This document shows, piece by piece, positions 49,507 to 59,676 of a stretch of DNA of 64,000 nt. Within the stretch, counting starts at the first letter, position 1; each line of letters starts with the position of its first letter. A program made the translations under genes and the position numbers. This DNA comes from Hoyosella rhizosphaerae (lineage in GTDB: Bacteria; Actinomycetota; Actinomycetes; Mycobacteriales; Mycobacteriaceae), in the NCBI RefSeq assembly GCF_014643175.1, contig NZ_BMJH01000001.1, positions 1 to 64,000 of the forward strand, read 5' to 3'. The notes under the pieces are model-generated. The model did not search any database. It was not told the DNA's origin and was given only the letters and a program-made list of their open reading frames with translations.

Positions 49507-49807
49507 CCAGCCACTCCTTTATTGCTGTGTCACTGCCTGTACCTCGGAAGCCCGATTTCAGGTGCGAAATCCGGTTGGTGGTGCTGGCTACACTCACCAT
49601 TCGATGAGAGTACGTGACTGTATTGGTATGTAAGCGTTATTGAGGATGGTACTTGACTGACGGTGAACTGGCTCACATCAATGTGGGGAAGTGCCGCTCG
49701 GGTGCCCTCTCAACTCACCATCAGGTGAGACGATGTGGAATGTCACGGGGCAAGGGGACTAGGCTATTCGCCGTCAAGTAATTTCGTATCCTGAGGAGAG
49801 TTCGCAC
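49507..49807. promoter_or_regulatory. Divergent protease/serA intergenic region with two related inverted repeats
   Basis: This 301-base gap contains no convincing gene. CTCACCATTCGATGAG (49593-49608) and CTCACCATCAGGTGAG (49714-49729) share 12 of 16 bases; the second is a perfect six-base inverted repeat around ATCA. They may be sites for one regulator acting on the protease, serA or both. Confidence 0.4.
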
Positions 49808-51403
49808 GTGACCCAGTCAGGTCGTCCCGTAGTCCTTATCGCGGACAAGCTCGCGCCATCCACTGTGGAAGCACTCGGCGATGGTGTGGAGGTTCGCTGG
49901 GTCGATGGGCCCAACCGTGCCGAACTGCTCGCCGCAGTACCCGACGCTGATGCGCTGCTTGTTCGGTCCGCCACGACGGTTGACGATGAAGTTCTCGCAG
50001 CCGCAACCAAGCTGAAGATTGTCGCTCGCGCAGGCGTGGGTCTCGACAATGTTGACGTCCCTGCCGCCACGGCACGTGGTGTGATGGTGGTTAATGCGCC
50101 AACATCGAACATTCACAGTGCGGCAGAGCACGCGGTGGCGTTGATGATGTCGGCGGCTCGCCAGGTTCCGGCAGCCGATGCCACGCTCCGCGACCGTGAA
50201 TGGAAGCGCAGCAGCTTCAATGGCACCGAAATCTTCGGTAAGACTGTTGGTGTTGTCGGCCTTGGACGCATTGGTCAGTTGTTTGCGCAGCGCGCGGCAG
50301 CGTTCGAGACCAACATGATTGCGTATGACCCTTACGTTTCAGCAGCGCGCGCGGCTCAGCTGGGCATTGAACTTGTCAGTCTCGACGAACTGCTCGAGCG
50401 TGCTGACATCATCTCGATCCACCTCCCGAAGACTCCTGAAACTAAGGGTCTGATCGGTGCTGCTCAACTCGCTCGCACTAAAAAGGGCGTCATTATCGTC
50501 AACGCCGCACGTGGTGGCTTGATCGACGAAGCTGCGCTCGCTGATTCGGTGAAGAGCGGCCATGTTCGTGGCGCTGGCATCGACGTATACGCCTCAGAGC
50601 CTTGCACAGACAGCCCTCTGTTTGATCTGCCGCAGGTCGTTGTCACTCCGCACCTGGGCGCATCAACCGAAGAAGCGCAGGACCGTGCCGGAACCGACGT
50701 CGCGAAGAGCGTCATCCTTGCTTTGGCCGGCGAGTTTGTTCCCGACGCAGTCAACGTGGCGGGCGGCCCTGTTGGCGACGAGGTAGCACCATGGCTGGAA
50801 ATTGTCCGCAAGCTGGGTGTGCTCGCAGGCGAGCTCGCTCCAGAATTGCCCGCTAGCGTCTCTGTTGCCGTCCGCGGTGAACTCGCGAGCGAAGACGTGA
50901 AGATTCTCGGCTTGTCCGCAATTCGTGGACTGTTCTCAGCCGTCATCGACGACGCCGTTACTTTCGTCAACGCGCCTTCGATTGCGGAGGAGCGTGGAGT
51001 CTCTGCAGAAGTGACCGTTGCTCCTGAGAGCCCCAACCACCGCAGTGTTGTCGACGTTCGCCTGGTTCTTACAGACGGAGAAGTCATCAACGTATCGGGC
51101 ACCCTCACGGGTCCTGCGCGGGTAGAGAAGATCGTTAACATCAACGGTCGTAACTTCGACATGCGCGCGGAGGGAACCAACCTTCTTGTGCACTACTCCG
51201 ATCAGCCTGGCGCTCTCGGAATTATTGGTTCCCGTCTTGGCGATGCCGGTGTCAATGTGCTCGCCGCGCAACTCAGCCAGGACACAGAAGGTGACGGGGC
51301 AACCATTTTGCTTCGCCTCGACGCTGACGTTCCACAGGGCGTCATCGATTCGATCTCTGCAGGAGTTTCTGCAACGAACATCAAGCTCGTCGACCTCAGC
51401 TGA
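49808..51403 (+). CDS. serA: D-3-phosphoglycerate dehydrogenase
   Basis: SerA (531 aa) is the long form with an NAD/substrate core, an intervening domain (about 310-450) and a C-terminal ACT domain that senses serine. It shows [69 protein letters not shown], and [23 protein letters not shown] 49808 follows GAGGAGA eight bases upstream. leuB follows 62 bases later behind a hairpin. Confidence 0.97.
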   Translation: MTQSGRPVVLIADKLAPSTVEALGDGVEVRWVDGPNRAELLAAVPDADALLVRSATTVDDEVLAAATKLKIVARAGVGLDNVDVPAATARGVMVVNAPTSNIHSAAEHAVALMMSAARQVPAADATLRDREWKRSSFNGTEIFGKTVGVVGLGRIGQLFAQRAAAFETNMIAYDPYVSAARAAQLGIELVSLDELLERADIISIHLPKTPETKGLIGAAQLARTKKGVIIVNAARGGLIDEAALADSVKSGHVRGAGIDVYASEPCTDSPLFDLPQVVVTPHLGASTEEAQDRAGTDVAKSVILALAGEFVPDAVNVAGGPVGDEVAPWLEIVRKLGVLAGELAPELPASVSVAVRGELASEDVKILGLSAIRGLFSAVIDDAVTFVNAPSIAEERGVSAEVTVAPESPNHRSVVDVRLVLTDGEVINVSGTLTGPARVEKIVNINGRNFDMRAEGTNLLVHYSDQPGALGIIGSRLGDAGVNVLAAQLSQDTEGDGATILLRLDADVPQGVIDSISAGVSATNIKLVDLS

Positions 51404-51410
51404 TTTTTCG

Positions 51411-51446
51411 CGTGTGGGCCGTGCCAGTCCTGGTGCGGCCCACACG
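51411..51446 (+). terminator. Strong hairpin between serA and leuB
   Basis: Bases 51411-51426 pair with 51431-51446 (16 pairs, two G-U) around the loop GTCC. The downstream sequence TTGTATTGG has no pure T run. It may be a partial terminator or an RNA-stability element that lowers leuB expression relative to serA. Confidence 0.6.
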
Positions 51447-51465
51447 TTGTATTGGAAAGGAAACC

Positions 51466-52479
51466 ATGAAGCTTGCGGTTGTCCCCGGAGACGGAATCGG
51501 CCAGGAGGTCATCGCGGAAGCGTTGAAGACCCTCGATGTCGTTGCGCCCGGCGTGGAAAAGACCACCTTCGACTTGGGCGCCAAGCGCTACAACGCCACC
51601 GGTGAAATCCTTCCGGATTCAGTGTTGGAAGAGATTCGCCAGCACGACGCGATTCTCCTCGGCGCAATTGGTGATCCCTCAGTTACACCAGGAATTCTTG
51701 AACGTGGCCTACTGCTGAAGTTGCGGTTCGCCCTCGATCATCACGTCAACCTGCGCCCATCGAAGTTGTTCGACGGCGTTGTCGGGCCACTAGCAGGCAA
51801 CAAGCCCGTCGACGTTGTGGTTGTTCGTGAAGGCACTGAGGGGCCTTACATCGGTAACGGTGGTGCCCTCCGCGTCGGAACCGCGCACGAAGTCGCAACT
51901 GAAGTCAGCGTCAACACGCGGTTTGGCATTGAGCGGGTAGTGCGGTACGGGTTCGATGTTGCGATGACACGCAACAAGCACGTCACACTTGTGCACAAGA
52001 CCAATGTTTTGACCTTCGCGGGATCATTGTGGTCACGCACGGTCGACCAGGTTGCAGCCGAGTATCCAGAGGTCGAGGTTGCGTATCAGCATATTGACGC
52101 CACCACGATCCACCTTGTGACTGACCCGTCTCGCTTCGACGTGATTGTTACCGACAACCTATTCGGCGACATCATCACCGACCTGACGGCTGCGATCACT
52201 GGTGGTATTGGGCTCGCTGCGAGCGGCAACATTGATGCAAGTCGGACCAACCCCAGCATGTTTGAGCCGGTCCACGGCAGCGCTCCCGATATCGCTGGTC
52301 AGCAGAAAGCTGACCCCACGGCGGCGATTATGTCTGTCGGTATGCTCATGGCCCACATGGGTGACGAGGATGCTGCGCAGCGTATCGACCGGGCTGTCGC
52401 TGCGGATTTGGCGGCGCGCACACCTGGCGAGACCAGCGCTACCAGTGTTATTGGTGACAGGATCGCGGCTGCGCTGTAG
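51466..52479 (+). CDS. leuB: 3-isopropylmalate dehydrogenase
   Basis: LeuB (337 aa) oxidises and decarboxylates 3-isopropylmalate with NAD+. It has [61 protein letters not shown] and [14 protein letters not shown] with metal-binding Asp residues. ATG 51466 follows AAAGGAAA. Two further stop codons follow the first TAG within 16 bases. Confidence 0.97.
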   Translation: MKLAVVPGDGIGQEVIAEALKTLDVVAPGVEKTTFDLGAKRYNATGEILPDSVLEEIRQHDAILLGAIGDPSVTPGILERGLLLKLRFALDHHVNLRPSKLFDGVVGPLAGNKPVDVVVVREGTEGPYIGNGGALRVGTAHEVATEVSVNTRFGIERVVRYGFDVAMTRNKHVTLVHKTNVLTFAGSLWSRTVDQVAAEYPEVEVAYQHIDATTIHLVTDPSRFDVIVTDNLFGDIITDLTAAITGGIGLAASGNIDASRTNPSMFEPVHGSAPDIAGQQKADPTAAIMSVGMLMAHMGDEDAAQRIDRAVAADLAARTPGETSATSVIGDRIAAAL

Positions 52480-52498
52480 TTAGTTTAGGTTCCGCGCA

Positions 52499-53737
52499 TC
52501 ATTCGCGAGTGTCGATGGTGCGCGGAATCGCAGGTATGGCTGCGATGGCGAATAGCGCGGCTGCCGCAAAGGCGGCAGGGAAGCCCGCGACCGCAATGAG
52601 CGCGCCGATTGAAGGCGGTACCGCGGTTCCGAGGGCGTTTTGTGCTGTGTTGTGGATGCCTAGTACTCGGCCACCCCAGAACGGTCCCGCGATTTCGGCC
52701 GCAGCCGTGTAGGCCAACCCGTTGTCGGCAACAGTGACGACGCTTGCGACGACTAAGAGTGCGACGGCGACGATGGCGATGCCGAAATAGTCGGTTACCG
52801 CGAGACCTGCCATCACGATGGCTGCACATATGGCGATGATTCGCATCGGGTTTGTTCGTGATCCCACGCGATCGGACCAAATTCCTGCACCAACCCTGCC
52901 GCCCGCGCCTGCTAGCTGGGTGGCGCCCACAAACGCTCCAGCGGTGAGAGCTGACCAGCCTAGTTCGCCTATTAGCCAGACGAGGGCGAAGGTCCACACG
53001 GTGAATTGCGGTACTACGAGCAAAACTGCAGCGGCGTGGATGCGCCACAGTCCAGCTTTATTGCGGTAGGGGTTTGATCCCAGTGCGATTCCTTCGGTGC
53101 CTTGGCGTGATGGCCGTGCGGGGTCGCGTACCCACGTTGCTACCACCAGTAATGCGACGACTGACAATGCTGCCGGAAGTAACAACGTGGTGATGGCACC
53201 GGCGGAGTGTGCGGCGGGCGGGATTGTGATGGCGGCGAGCGCAACTCCTAGGGGTTGCGCCATTTGACGCACTCCCATGGCAACACCCCGCCGGTGCATG
53301 GGGAACCACCCGATGATGAGTCTGCCGCTGGCCGTGTTTGCGCTGGCTGCGGCGATGCCACCGAAGAAGAGTGCAATCGCGAGTGCTACGACGGTGAGGC
53401 TTGTCGACGTGGTGAGTTGAATCGCTGCGGGCGAAAGCATGGTGGCTGCGCCTAGGCCGCTGCCAAGTAGTAAGACTGTGCGCTCACCAATACGATCGAC
53501 GAGTACACCCCATGCGACGAGAGTGATCATCAGGCCACCAGTTACAGCCGCTGCGACAGCTCCTGCTGATGCGAGGCTTAGTTGGTATGGGCCCTGGGGG
53601 TCGCTGAGGTGGGGGATGAGAAAGGCGCCGGTTGCGACGAGGTACGCGGATGCTGTTTGGGCGACCGTGCTTGCGGCGAGTATCCGCCAAGGGAGCGGGG
53701 TGTGCCCCTTTATGACGGAGCTTGGCGAGTCTTTCAT
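52499..53737 (-). CDS. Major facilitator superfamily transporter
   Basis: The product (412 aa) has about 12 hydrophobic helices and MFS features: the loop 2-3 motif WGVLVDRIGERTVLL, GRLIIGWFPMHRRGVAMGVRQMAQPLG in helices 4-5, and a related loop VGAGIWSDRVGSRTNPMRI after helix 8. It corresponds to Rv2994. The substrate is unknown. The ATG at 53737 has GGGGG upstream. A 15-bp palindrome lies 23 bases before the start. Confidence 0.9.
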   Translation of the reverse strand: MKDSPSSVIKGHTPLPWRILAASTVAQTASAYLVATGAFLIPHLSDPQGPYQLSLASAGAVAAAVTGGLMITLVAWGVLVDRIGERTVLLLGSGLGAATMLSPAAIQLTTSTSLTVVALAIALFFGGIAAASANTASGRLIIGWFPMHRRGVAMGVRQMAQPLGVALAAITIPPAAHSAGAITTLLLPAALSVVALLVVATWVRDPARPSRQGTEGIALGSNPYRNKAGLWRIHAAAVLLVVPQFTVWTFALVWLIGELGWSALTAGAFVGATQLAGAGGRVGAGIWSDRVGSRTNPMRIIAICAAIVMAGLAVTDYFGIAIVAVALLVVASVVTVADNGLAYTAAAEIAGPFWGGRVLGIHNTAQNALGTAVPPSIGALIAVAGFPAAFAAAALFAIAAIPAIPRTIDTRE

Positions 53738-53759
53738 GGTCGACCCCCACTCAATTCAA

Positions 53760-53774
53760 TCCCATTAAATGGGA
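53760..53774. promoter_or_regulatory. Perfect 15-bp palindrome upstream of the MFS gene
   Basis: TCCCATT-A-AATGGGA is a perfect inverted repeat placed just upstream of the MFS start codon, where a repressor would block transcription. No regulator gene is adjacent. Confidence 0.45.
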
Positions 53775-53901
53775 AATTCATCCTGCCATGTGGATAGCGT
53801 CGATAATACTCCAAGCTGATCCGGATGCAACAAGTCGGCCACGTGGTGGTCGACGCTGCACGCTTCGCGCCGGTTCCACTGAAACCGCTAGGCTTGCCCC
53901 C

Positions 53902-54699
53902 ATGCGTCTTGGTCGAGTAGCTAGCCCAGATGGCGTCGCATTCGTCGCCATCGATGGAGATCCTTCAGTATCAAACGGCGACGGTGCCGACGTTACCGTG
54001 CGGCAGATTGCCGAACATCCTTTCGGCAACCCCACCTTCACCGGGCGAACCTGGAAGTTAGCCGATGTTCGCCTCCTTGCCCCAATCCTGTCCAGCAAAG
54101 TTGTGTGCATCGGCAAGAACTACGCAGCGCATGCAGCGGAAATGGGGGGAGAAGCACCGGCTGAACCCGTGATCTTTATGAAGCCGTCAACCTCAATTAT
54201 TGGGCCCGAGATACCAATCCAACTCCCGGATGCATCCGAGGAAGTGCACTACGAAGGCGAACTGGCAGTCGTCATCGGCCGCCCATGCAAAGACGTCCCC
54301 GCAGCGCGCGCACGCGACGTCATTCTCGGCTACACCGTCGCTAACGATGTCACAGCACGTGATCTTCAACGCCGAGATGGTCAGTGGACCCGGGCAAAGG
54401 GATTCGACACTTTCTGTCCGTTGGGGCCATGGATCAACACCGATATTGACCCGTCAGATCTGCGGATACATACCGAACTAGACGGCCAGACCGTGCAAGA
54501 CAGCCGTACCTCCCTGCTCCTGCACGACATCCCCACGCTGATCGAGTGGGTGTCGCGTGTAATGACGCTGTTGCCAGGTGACGTTATTCTTACTGGAACG
54601 CCCGAAGGTGTGGGACCGATCCGTGCGGGCCAAAAAGTATCGGTCACCATTGATGGAATTGGCACCCTCACAAACACGGCGCAGCGGCGCAGTAGTTAG
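53902..54699 (+). CDS. Fumarylacetoacetate hydrolase family protein
   Basis: The 265-aa protein shows the FAH fold signature [14 protein letters not shown], the metal ligands in [14 protein letters not shown] and the Asp in [20 protein letters not shown], then [11 protein letters not shown] and [11 protein letters not shown]. Relatives hydrolyse acylpyruvates or decarboxylate oxaloacetate, so the reaction cannot be fixed. It corresponds to Rv2993c. ATG 53902 places the N-terminal beta domain correctly; upstream in-frame ATGs would overlap the MFS promoter. Its end is tandemly duplicated. gltX follows 56 bases on. Confidence 0.92.
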   Translation: MRLGRVASPDGVAFVAIDGDPSVSNGDGADVTVRQIAEHPFGNPTFTGRTWKLADVRLLAPILSSKVVCIGKNYAAHAAEMGGEAPAEPVIFMKPSTSIIGPEIPIQLPDASEEVHYEGELAVVIGRPCKDVPAARARDVILGYTVANDVTARDLQRRDGQWTRAKGFDTFCPLGPWINTDIDPSDLRIHTELDGQTVQDSRTSLLLHDIPTLIEWVSRVMTLLPGDVILTGTPEGVGPIRAGQKVSVTIDGIGTLTNTAQRRSS

Positions 54700-54716
54700 A
54701 CGGCGCAGTATTTAGA
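54685..54716 (+). repeat. 16-bp tandem repeat duplicating the end and stop codon of the FAH-family gene
   Basis: CGGCGCAGTAGTTAGA (54685-54700) is followed directly by CGGCGCAGTATTTAGA (54701-54716), 15 of 16 bases identical. The TAG in the first copy is the gene stop. Confidence 0.88.
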
Positions 54717-54755
54717 ACATGCGCGTTCCCCACCCCATCGCCAACGAGAAGAGTT

Positions 54756-56234
54756 ATGAGTACAGCAGTGAAACCTGTCCGCGTGCGGTTCTGTCCTTCG
54801 CCCACTGGAACACCCCACGTCGGCCTCATTCGTACGGCGCTGTTCAACTGGGTGTTCGCTAGGCACCACGGCGGAGCTTTTGTCTTCCGGATTGAAGACA
54901 CAGACGCACAGCGAGACAGCGAAGAGTCCTACAACGCACTTCTTGACGCGATGCGGTGGTTAGGAATCGATTGGGACGAGGGCCCTGAGATTGGTGGACC
55001 GTACGAGCCGTACCGTCAGTCACAGCGTCGCGAGTTGCACCTAGAGGTTGTGCAGAAGCTACTTGACGCTGGTGAGGCTTACGAGTCCTTCTCCACCCCG
55101 GCGGAAGTTGAAGCGCGCCATAAGGCAGCCGGTCGCGACCCCAAACTGGGGTACGACAACTTTGATCGCCACCTCACTGACGAGCAGCGGGCGGCCTTCG
55201 AGGCAGAGGGGCGGCAACCCGTTGTTCGGCTACGCATGCCGGACCATGACCTCACGTGGGATGACCTCGTCCGTGGGGAAATTACCTTCAAAGCCGGTAC
55301 TGTTCCGGATTTCGCCCTTACGCGCGGCAATGGTGACCCGCTCTACACCCTTGTGAACCCCGTGGATGACGCCACGATGCACATCACGCATGTTCTGCGC
55401 GGGGAAGACCTCCTGTCGTCCACGCCTCGCCAGGTCGCCTTGTACGAGGCGTTGCAGCGCGTTGGTGTTGCTGAAGGCACTCCGTTGTTCGGTCATCTGC
55501 CGTACGTGATGGGGGAGGGCAACAAGAAGCTTTCCAAGCGCGACCCCCAGGCGGACTTGTTCTTGCACCGCGATCGCGGATTTATCCCTGAGGGATTGCT
55601 CAACTACCTAGCGCTGCTTGGTTGGAGCATTTCGGGCGACCGCGATATTTTCTCGTTGAACGAAATGGTGGCCGCATTCGACATCAGTGACGTGTCGAGC
55701 AACCCCGCTCGTTTTGACCAGAAAAAGGCGGACGCCATCAATGCGGAGCAGATCCGACTGCTCGACGTTGAAGAGTTCACCAAGCGCCTGCGCGCATTTC
55801 TTGAGCAGCATTGTGGCCTCCCAGAAGATGCAGACGCACAAGTCTTTGCGGTGGCGGCGGAACTTGTCCAGACACGCATCGTTGTACTTGAAGACGCATG
55901 GCAGCTACTGAAGTTCCTGTACACGCCCGAGAGCGACTTCACTGTTGACCCAGCGGCTGCTGCCAAGAACTTGAAGCCAGAAAGCGCTCAGGTACTGGAA
56001 GCAGCCATCGTCGCGCTCGAAGGTTGCGATAACTGGGTGACTGCTGAGATCGAGAATGCTCTAAAGACTTCGCTCATTGAAAACCTTGCACTCAAACCGC
56101 GCTTGGCTTTCGGGCCCGTGCGAGTAGCGGTTACAGGGTCACACATCAGTCCACCGTTGTTTGAGTCGTTGGAGCTTCTCGGCCGCGATCGCACACTCGG
56201 AAGGCTGAAGAATGCGCGAGAATCACTCGCCTGA
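54756..56234 (+). CDS. gltX: Glutamyl-tRNA synthetase
   Basis: GltX (492 aa) is a class I synthetase with the HIGH-type motif [31 protein letters not shown] and the KMSKS-type [12 protein letters not shown]. The C-terminal helical anticodon-binding domain fills about residues 340-492. Because GatCAB is encoded in the same window and no glnS is seen here, it is expected to be non-discriminating, charging both tRNA-Glu and tRNA-Gln with glutamate. AGAAGAG precedes the ATG. tRNA-Gln and tRNA-Glu genes follow directly. Confidence 0.97.
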   Translation: MSTAVKPVRVRFCPSPTGTPHVGLIRTALFNWVFARHHGGAFVFRIEDTDAQRDSEESYNALLDAMRWLGIDWDEGPEIGGPYEPYRQSQRRELHLEVVQKLLDAGEAYESFSTPAEVEARHKAAGRDPKLGYDNFDRHLTDEQRAAFEAEGRQPVVRLRMPDHDLTWDDLVRGEITFKAGTVPDFALTRGNGDPLYTLVNPVDDATMHITHVLRGEDLLSSTPRQVALYEALQRVGVAEGTPLFGHLPYVMGEGNKKLSKRDPQADLFLHRDRGFIPEGLLNYLALLGWSISGDRDIFSLNEMVAAFDISDVSSNPARFDQKKADAINAEQIRLLDVEEFTKRLRAFLEQHCGLPEDADAQVFAVAAELVQTRIVVLEDAWQLLKFLYTPESDFTVDPAAAAKNLKPESAQVLEAAIVALEGCDNWVTAEIENALKTSLIENLALKPRLAFGPVRVAVTGSHISPPLFESLELLGRDRTLGRLKNARESLA

Positions 56235-56283
56235 ACTGCTCGTTTGGGAAAACAGGCATAGAGTTTGCTAACCTGTTCACCGG

Positions 56284-56339
56284 TCTGGAGCGCAGGCGAG
56301 GGTGCTGTGCGTATGCACAGCGTCAGCCTTCGCTCCAGA
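56284..56339 (+). other. Long imperfect hairpin between gltX and tRNA-Gln
   Basis: TCTGGAGCG (56284-56292) pairs with CGCTCCAGA (56331-56339), and GCTGTGC (56304-56310) pairs with GCACAGC (56315-56321) around the loop GTAT. There is no T tract, so it may be a processing signal or weak terminator ahead of the tRNA, which starts five bases later. Confidence 0.5.
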
Positions 56340-56343
56340 ACTT

Positions 56344-56415
56344 TGGGGTATGGTGTAATTGGCAACACAGCTGATTCTGGTTCAGCCATTCTAGGTTCGA
56401 GTCCTGGTACCCCAG
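56344..56415 (+). tRNA. tRNA-Gln (anticodon CTG)
   Basis: The 72-base cloverleaf has acceptor TGGGGTA/TACCCCA with discriminator G. Its D arm lies around 56354-56369, and the anticodon stem GCTGA/TCAGC carries the loop TTCTGGT (anticodon CTG). A T arm with GTTCGAG completes it. CCA is not encoded. Confidence 0.93.
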
Positions 56416-56518
56416 CTTGTTTGAGGAAGGCCACCGAATTTGGTTGCCAGCCTCCAGCCAGCTAAGCTGACTGAGCTTTCGAGCAAACAAACAGTGAAAC
56501 TTTCGGTTTCACAGTCCT

Positions 56519-56591
56519 GGCCCCGTCGTCTAGAGGCCTAGGACGCCGCCCTCTCAAGGCGGTAGCGCGGGTTCGAATCCCGTCGGGGCTA
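56519..56591 (+). tRNA. tRNA-Glu (anticodon CTC)
   Basis: The 73-base cloverleaf has acceptor GGCCCCG/CGGGGCT (last pair G-U), discriminator A, the anticodon stem CCGCC/GGCGG with the loop CTCTCAA (anticodon CTC), and a T loop TTCGAAT. CCA is not encoded. A small hairpin (56494-56512) lies in the 103-base spacer after tRNA-Gln. Confidence 0.93.
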
Positions 56592-56599
56592 CAATAGTA

Positions 56600-56634
56600 A
56601 AATCCCCCACCTTTTCCAAGGTGGGGGATTTTTC
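56600..56634 (+). terminator. Terminator after tRNA-Glu
   Basis: A perfect 14-bp stem (56600-56613 with 56618-56631) has loop TTCC and ends in five T. It ends the gltX-tRNA unit and could also serve the convergent IclR gene. Confidence 0.93.
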
Positions 56635-56660
56635 TATGTGTGGTGAACCACTGTGCCGCG

Positions 56661-57362
56661 TCAGAGGCGCTTCTGGATAGCTTCAGATGCTGCAAGAAGG
56701 TCGGCTGCCCATCGTGCACCAGGTTTGCGGCCCATGCGATCAATAGGGCCTGACACGGATATAGCTGCGATGACCGCGCCGGTGCTGTCGCGGATGGGGG
56801 CCGCAACGCTTGCGACGCCTGGTTCGCGTTCGGCGATCGACTGAGCCCAGCCGCGACGTCGAATCTCGCTGAGCGTGCGGTCTGTGAACTGGGCTTCTGA
56901 CAGAATCGCCCGTTGGGTCGCAAGGTCAGACCAGGCAAGCAGGATCTTCGCCCCAGAGCCTGCAGTCATGGGCAGCCGCGCACCAACAAGGACGGTGTCG
57001 CGTAGTCCAGCTGGCGGCTCCATTGAGGCGATGCAGATACGTTCGAGTCCGTCGCGGCGATAAAGTTGCACACTTTCGCCGGTGATTTCACGCAGGCGTG
57101 GAAGTACATACGATGCTGCGTCGATCAGTGTGTCCTTGGCCGTGGACGCGAGTTCGGCAAGGGCGGGGCCAGGTGCCCACAGGCCTTGCGAATTTCGAAT
57201 GAGAAGTCGATGAGTCTCAAGGCCGACGGCAAGTCGATGTGCCGTTGCCCTGGGCAGTCCAGTCCGCTCGCAGAGTACGCTGAGATTGCATGGTTCGTCT
57301 GCTACTGCGTGCAGAACAGTCATCGCTTTGTCTAGAACTCCAATGCCGCTATGCTGTCTCAC
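56661..57362 (-). CDS. ltbR: IclR-family regulator (LtbR-like)
   Basis: This 233-aa protein has an N-terminal winged HTH (VLDKAMTVLHAVADEPCNLSVLCERTGLPRATAHRLAVGLE) and an IclR effector domain (LPRLREITGESVQLYRRDG to the end, with AAPIRDSTGAVIAAISVSGP). Its position divergent from leuCD matches LtbR of C. glutamicum, a repressor of leucine and tryptophan synthesis genes, and Rv2989 of M. tuberculosis. The effector is unknown. A possible operator lies at 57491-57502. Confidence 0.9.
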   Translation of the reverse strand: MRQHSGIGVLDKAMTVLHAVADEPCNLSVLCERTGLPRATAHRLAVGLETHRLLIRNSQGLWAPGPALAELASTAKDTLIDAASYVLPRLREITGESVQLYRRDGLERICIASMEPPAGLRDTVLVGARLPMTAGSGAKILLAWSDLATQRAILSEAQFTDRTLSEIRRRGWAQSIAEREPGVASVAAPIRDSTGAVIAAISVSGPIDRMGRKPGARWAADLLAASEAIQKRL

Positions 57363-57490
57363 AAGACGATATTAGCGTTCCGGATGCTGAGATGGCTAGT
57401 AGTAAGCAAAATGCGCTTTCCGCACAGTCCATTGTGGTTAGTTGAATAGCTTAATGCAATAGGCCCTCAGCAGGCGGAAACTAAGAGTGA

Positions 57491-57502
57491 CATGTAGTGG
57501 GG
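57491..57502 (+). promoter_or_regulatory. Candidate LtbR operator before leuC
   Basis: CATGTAGTGGGG matches 10 of 12 positions of the LtbR motif as I remember it from C. glutamicum (CA-Y-ATAGTG-R-GA). It lies 65 bases upstream of leuC in the ltbR-leuC intergenic region, as expected for a repressor site. The motif is from memory, and one short match can arise by chance. Confidence 0.4.
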
Positions 57503-57566
57503 TTGGCAGTCCGATTCAGCCCAAGTAATCGGCCGTCGAACCCCACCAAGATGGGGTGGTATTCAG

Positions 57567-59009
57567 ATGACACAGACATCGCCAGCGACGGCCCGTCCCC
57601 GCACAATGGCGGAAAAAGTATGGGAAGAACACGTCGTCGTGCGCGGCAAAGGCGACGGAGCCTCCCGCGAACCCGACCTAATCTACATCGACCTCCACCT
57701 CGTTCATGAGGTCACGAGCCCGCAAGCCTTCGACGGCCTGCGCCTCGCCGACCGGCCAGTGCGCCGCCCAGACCTCACTATTGCGACCGAGGACCACAAC
57801 GTCCCCACAATCGACACCGACAAACCCATCGCCGATCTCGTATCACGCACACAAGTCGATACGCTGCGAAAGAACTGCAAAGATTTCGGCGTGCGCTTGC
57901 ACCCGATGGGCGACCTCGAGCAAGGCATCGTGCACGTTGTTGGCCCACAACTTGGCCTCACTCAACCTGGAATGACCGTGGTGTGCGGCGACAGCCACAC
58001 GTCGACCCATGGCGCCTTTGGTGCACTAGCAATGGGTATCGGAACGTCCGAAGTTGAGCACGTCCTCGCCACTCAGACTCTCCCTCTGCGGCCATTCAAG
58101 ACGATGGCGATCAATGTTGACGGCGAACTCCCGCCCGGTGTGACAAGCAAGGACATCATCCTTGCTGTCATTGCCAAGATCGGCACCGGCGGCGGCCAAG
58201 GCTACGTCCTTGAATATCGCGGCAGCGCTATCCGTAGTTTGTCGATGGAATCGCGCATGACCATTTGCAACATGTCCATCGAAGCTGGCGCTCGCGCCGG
58301 CATGATTGGCCCTGACGAGACGACGTACGAATTCATCAAAGGCCGCCCGCACGCACCCAAGGGTGCAGATTGGGACGCCGCGGTTGCCGCCTGGGACCAA
58401 CTCACCACCGACGAGGGTGCGGAGTTCGACCAAGAGGTTTACATCGACGCGTCCACCCTTGCGCCGTTCGTTACCTGGGGCACCAACCCGGGGCAGGGCA
58501 TTGCGCTTAGCGAGAGCGTCCCAGATCCCGAATCCTTCGGTGACGAGGGCAGTCGTACAGCGGCATCTAACGCACTTAAGTACATGGGTCTCACTGCGGG
58601 AACGCCCATGCGGGAGATCCCTGTCGACGTTGTTTTCGTAGGATCCTGCACAAACGGTCGTATTGAAGACCTACGTGCGACAGCGGAGGTTCTGAAGGGC
58701 CGAAAGGTAGCGCCAGGGGTGCGCATGCTGATCGTCCCAGGTTCCATGCGCGTGCGCGCACAAGCAGAAGCTGAGGGGCTAGGAGACATCTTCGAAGCCG
58801 CCGGTGCTGAATGGCGCCAGGCCGGGTGTTCGATGTGCCTCGGGATGAACCCCGACCAACTCGCCCCAGGTGAGCGGTGTGCATCCACGTCGAACCGCAA
58901 CTTCGAAGGACGGCAAGGTAAAGGCGGGCGTACTCACCTCGTTTCGCCACCGGTCGCCGCAGCCACCGCGGTACGCGGCACATTGTCCTCACCCGCAGAC
59001 CTCGCCTGA
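57567..59009 (+). CDS. leuC: 3-isopropylmalate dehydratase large subunit
   Basis: LeuC (480 aa) carries the 4Fe-4S cluster that isomerises 2- to 3-isopropylmalate with LeuD. It shows [27 protein letters not shown], the cluster Cys in [15 protein letters not shown] and in [12 protein letters not shown], and [21 protein letters not shown] 57567 has GGGGTGG about 12 bases upstream. leuD follows after 33 bases. Confidence 0.97.
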   Translation: MTQTSPATARPRTMAEKVWEEHVVVRGKGDGASREPDLIYIDLHLVHEVTSPQAFDGLRLADRPVRRPDLTIATEDHNVPTIDTDKPIADLVSRTQVDTLRKNCKDFGVRLHPMGDLEQGIVHVVGPQLGLTQPGMTVVCGDSHTSTHGAFGALAMGIGTSEVEHVLATQTLPLRPFKTMAINVDGELPPGVTSKDIILAVIAKIGTGGGQGYVLEYRGSAIRSLSMESRMTICNMSIEAGARAGMIGPDETTYEFIKGRPHAPKGADWDAAVAAWDQLTTDEGAEFDQEVYIDASTLAPFVTWGTNPGQGIALSESVPDPESFGDEGSRTAASNALKYMGLTAGTPMREIPVDVVFVGSCTNGRIEDLRATAEVLKGRKVAPGVRMLIVPGSMRVRAQAEAEGLGDIFEAAGAEWRQAGCSMCLGMNPDQLAPGERCASTSNRNFEGRQGKGGRTHLVSPPVAAATAVRGTLSSPADLA

Positions 59010-59042
59010 ACTTCGGCCACGCCAACTCAAGGATTAGTCACC

Positions 59043-59642
59043 ATGGAAGCATTCACTAAACACACCGGAATCGGTGTTCCGCTGCGCCGGTCCAATGTCG
59101 ACACTGACCAAATCATTCCTGCGGTTTACCTCAAACGAGTCACCCGAACAGGATTCGAGGATGGACTTTTCGCCGCGTGGCGTAATGATCCGTCGTTCGT
59201 TCTGAACAATGCCCCATTCGACAAGGGCTCAGTCCTCGTTGCGGGCCCAGACTTCGGCACCGGGTCATCGCGTGAACATGCAGTGTGGGCGCTGTCAGAC
59301 TTTGGTTTCCGGGTTGTCATCTCATCGCGTTTCGCAGACATCTTCCGCGGAAACTCCGGCAAGCAGGGACTGCTTGCTGCCGAAGTTGAACAGAGCGATG
59401 TCGAACTGCTGTGGAAAAAGCTCGAGGAACAACCGGGGATGGAGATCACGGTTGACCTCGAGACAAAAACCATCACAGCTGGGACTGTTGTGGTCCCGTT
59501 CAGCATCGATGACTACACCCGGTGGCGCCTGCTGGAAGGTCTCGACGACATTGGGTTGACGCTGCGCCACGAAGAAGCGATCACCACGTTCGAGAAGACT
59601 CGGCCGACCTACAAACCAGCGACTCTACCTGCAGCGCAATAG
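59043..59642 (+). CDS. leuD: 3-isopropylmalate dehydratase small subunit
   Basis: LeuD (199 aa) provides the substrate-recognition domain. It has the family features [39 protein letters not shown] and [20 protein letters not shown]. It is cotranscribed with leuC. The heptapeptide-like tail is short. An AGGGTTG direct repeat lies just after the stop. Confidence 0.96.
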   Translation: MEAFTKHTGIGVPLRRSNVDTDQIIPAVYLKRVTRTGFEDGLFAAWRNDPSFVLNNAPFDKGSVLVAGPDFGTGSSREHAVWALSDFGFRVVISSRFADIFRGNSGKQGLLAAEVEQSDVELLWKKLEEQPGMEITVDLETKTITAGTVVVPFSIDDYTRWRLLEGLDDIGLTLRHEEAITTFEKTRPTYKPATLPAAQ

Positions 59643-59676
59643 GGTTGTAGGCAACGCCAGGGTTGACGCCGTGCGT

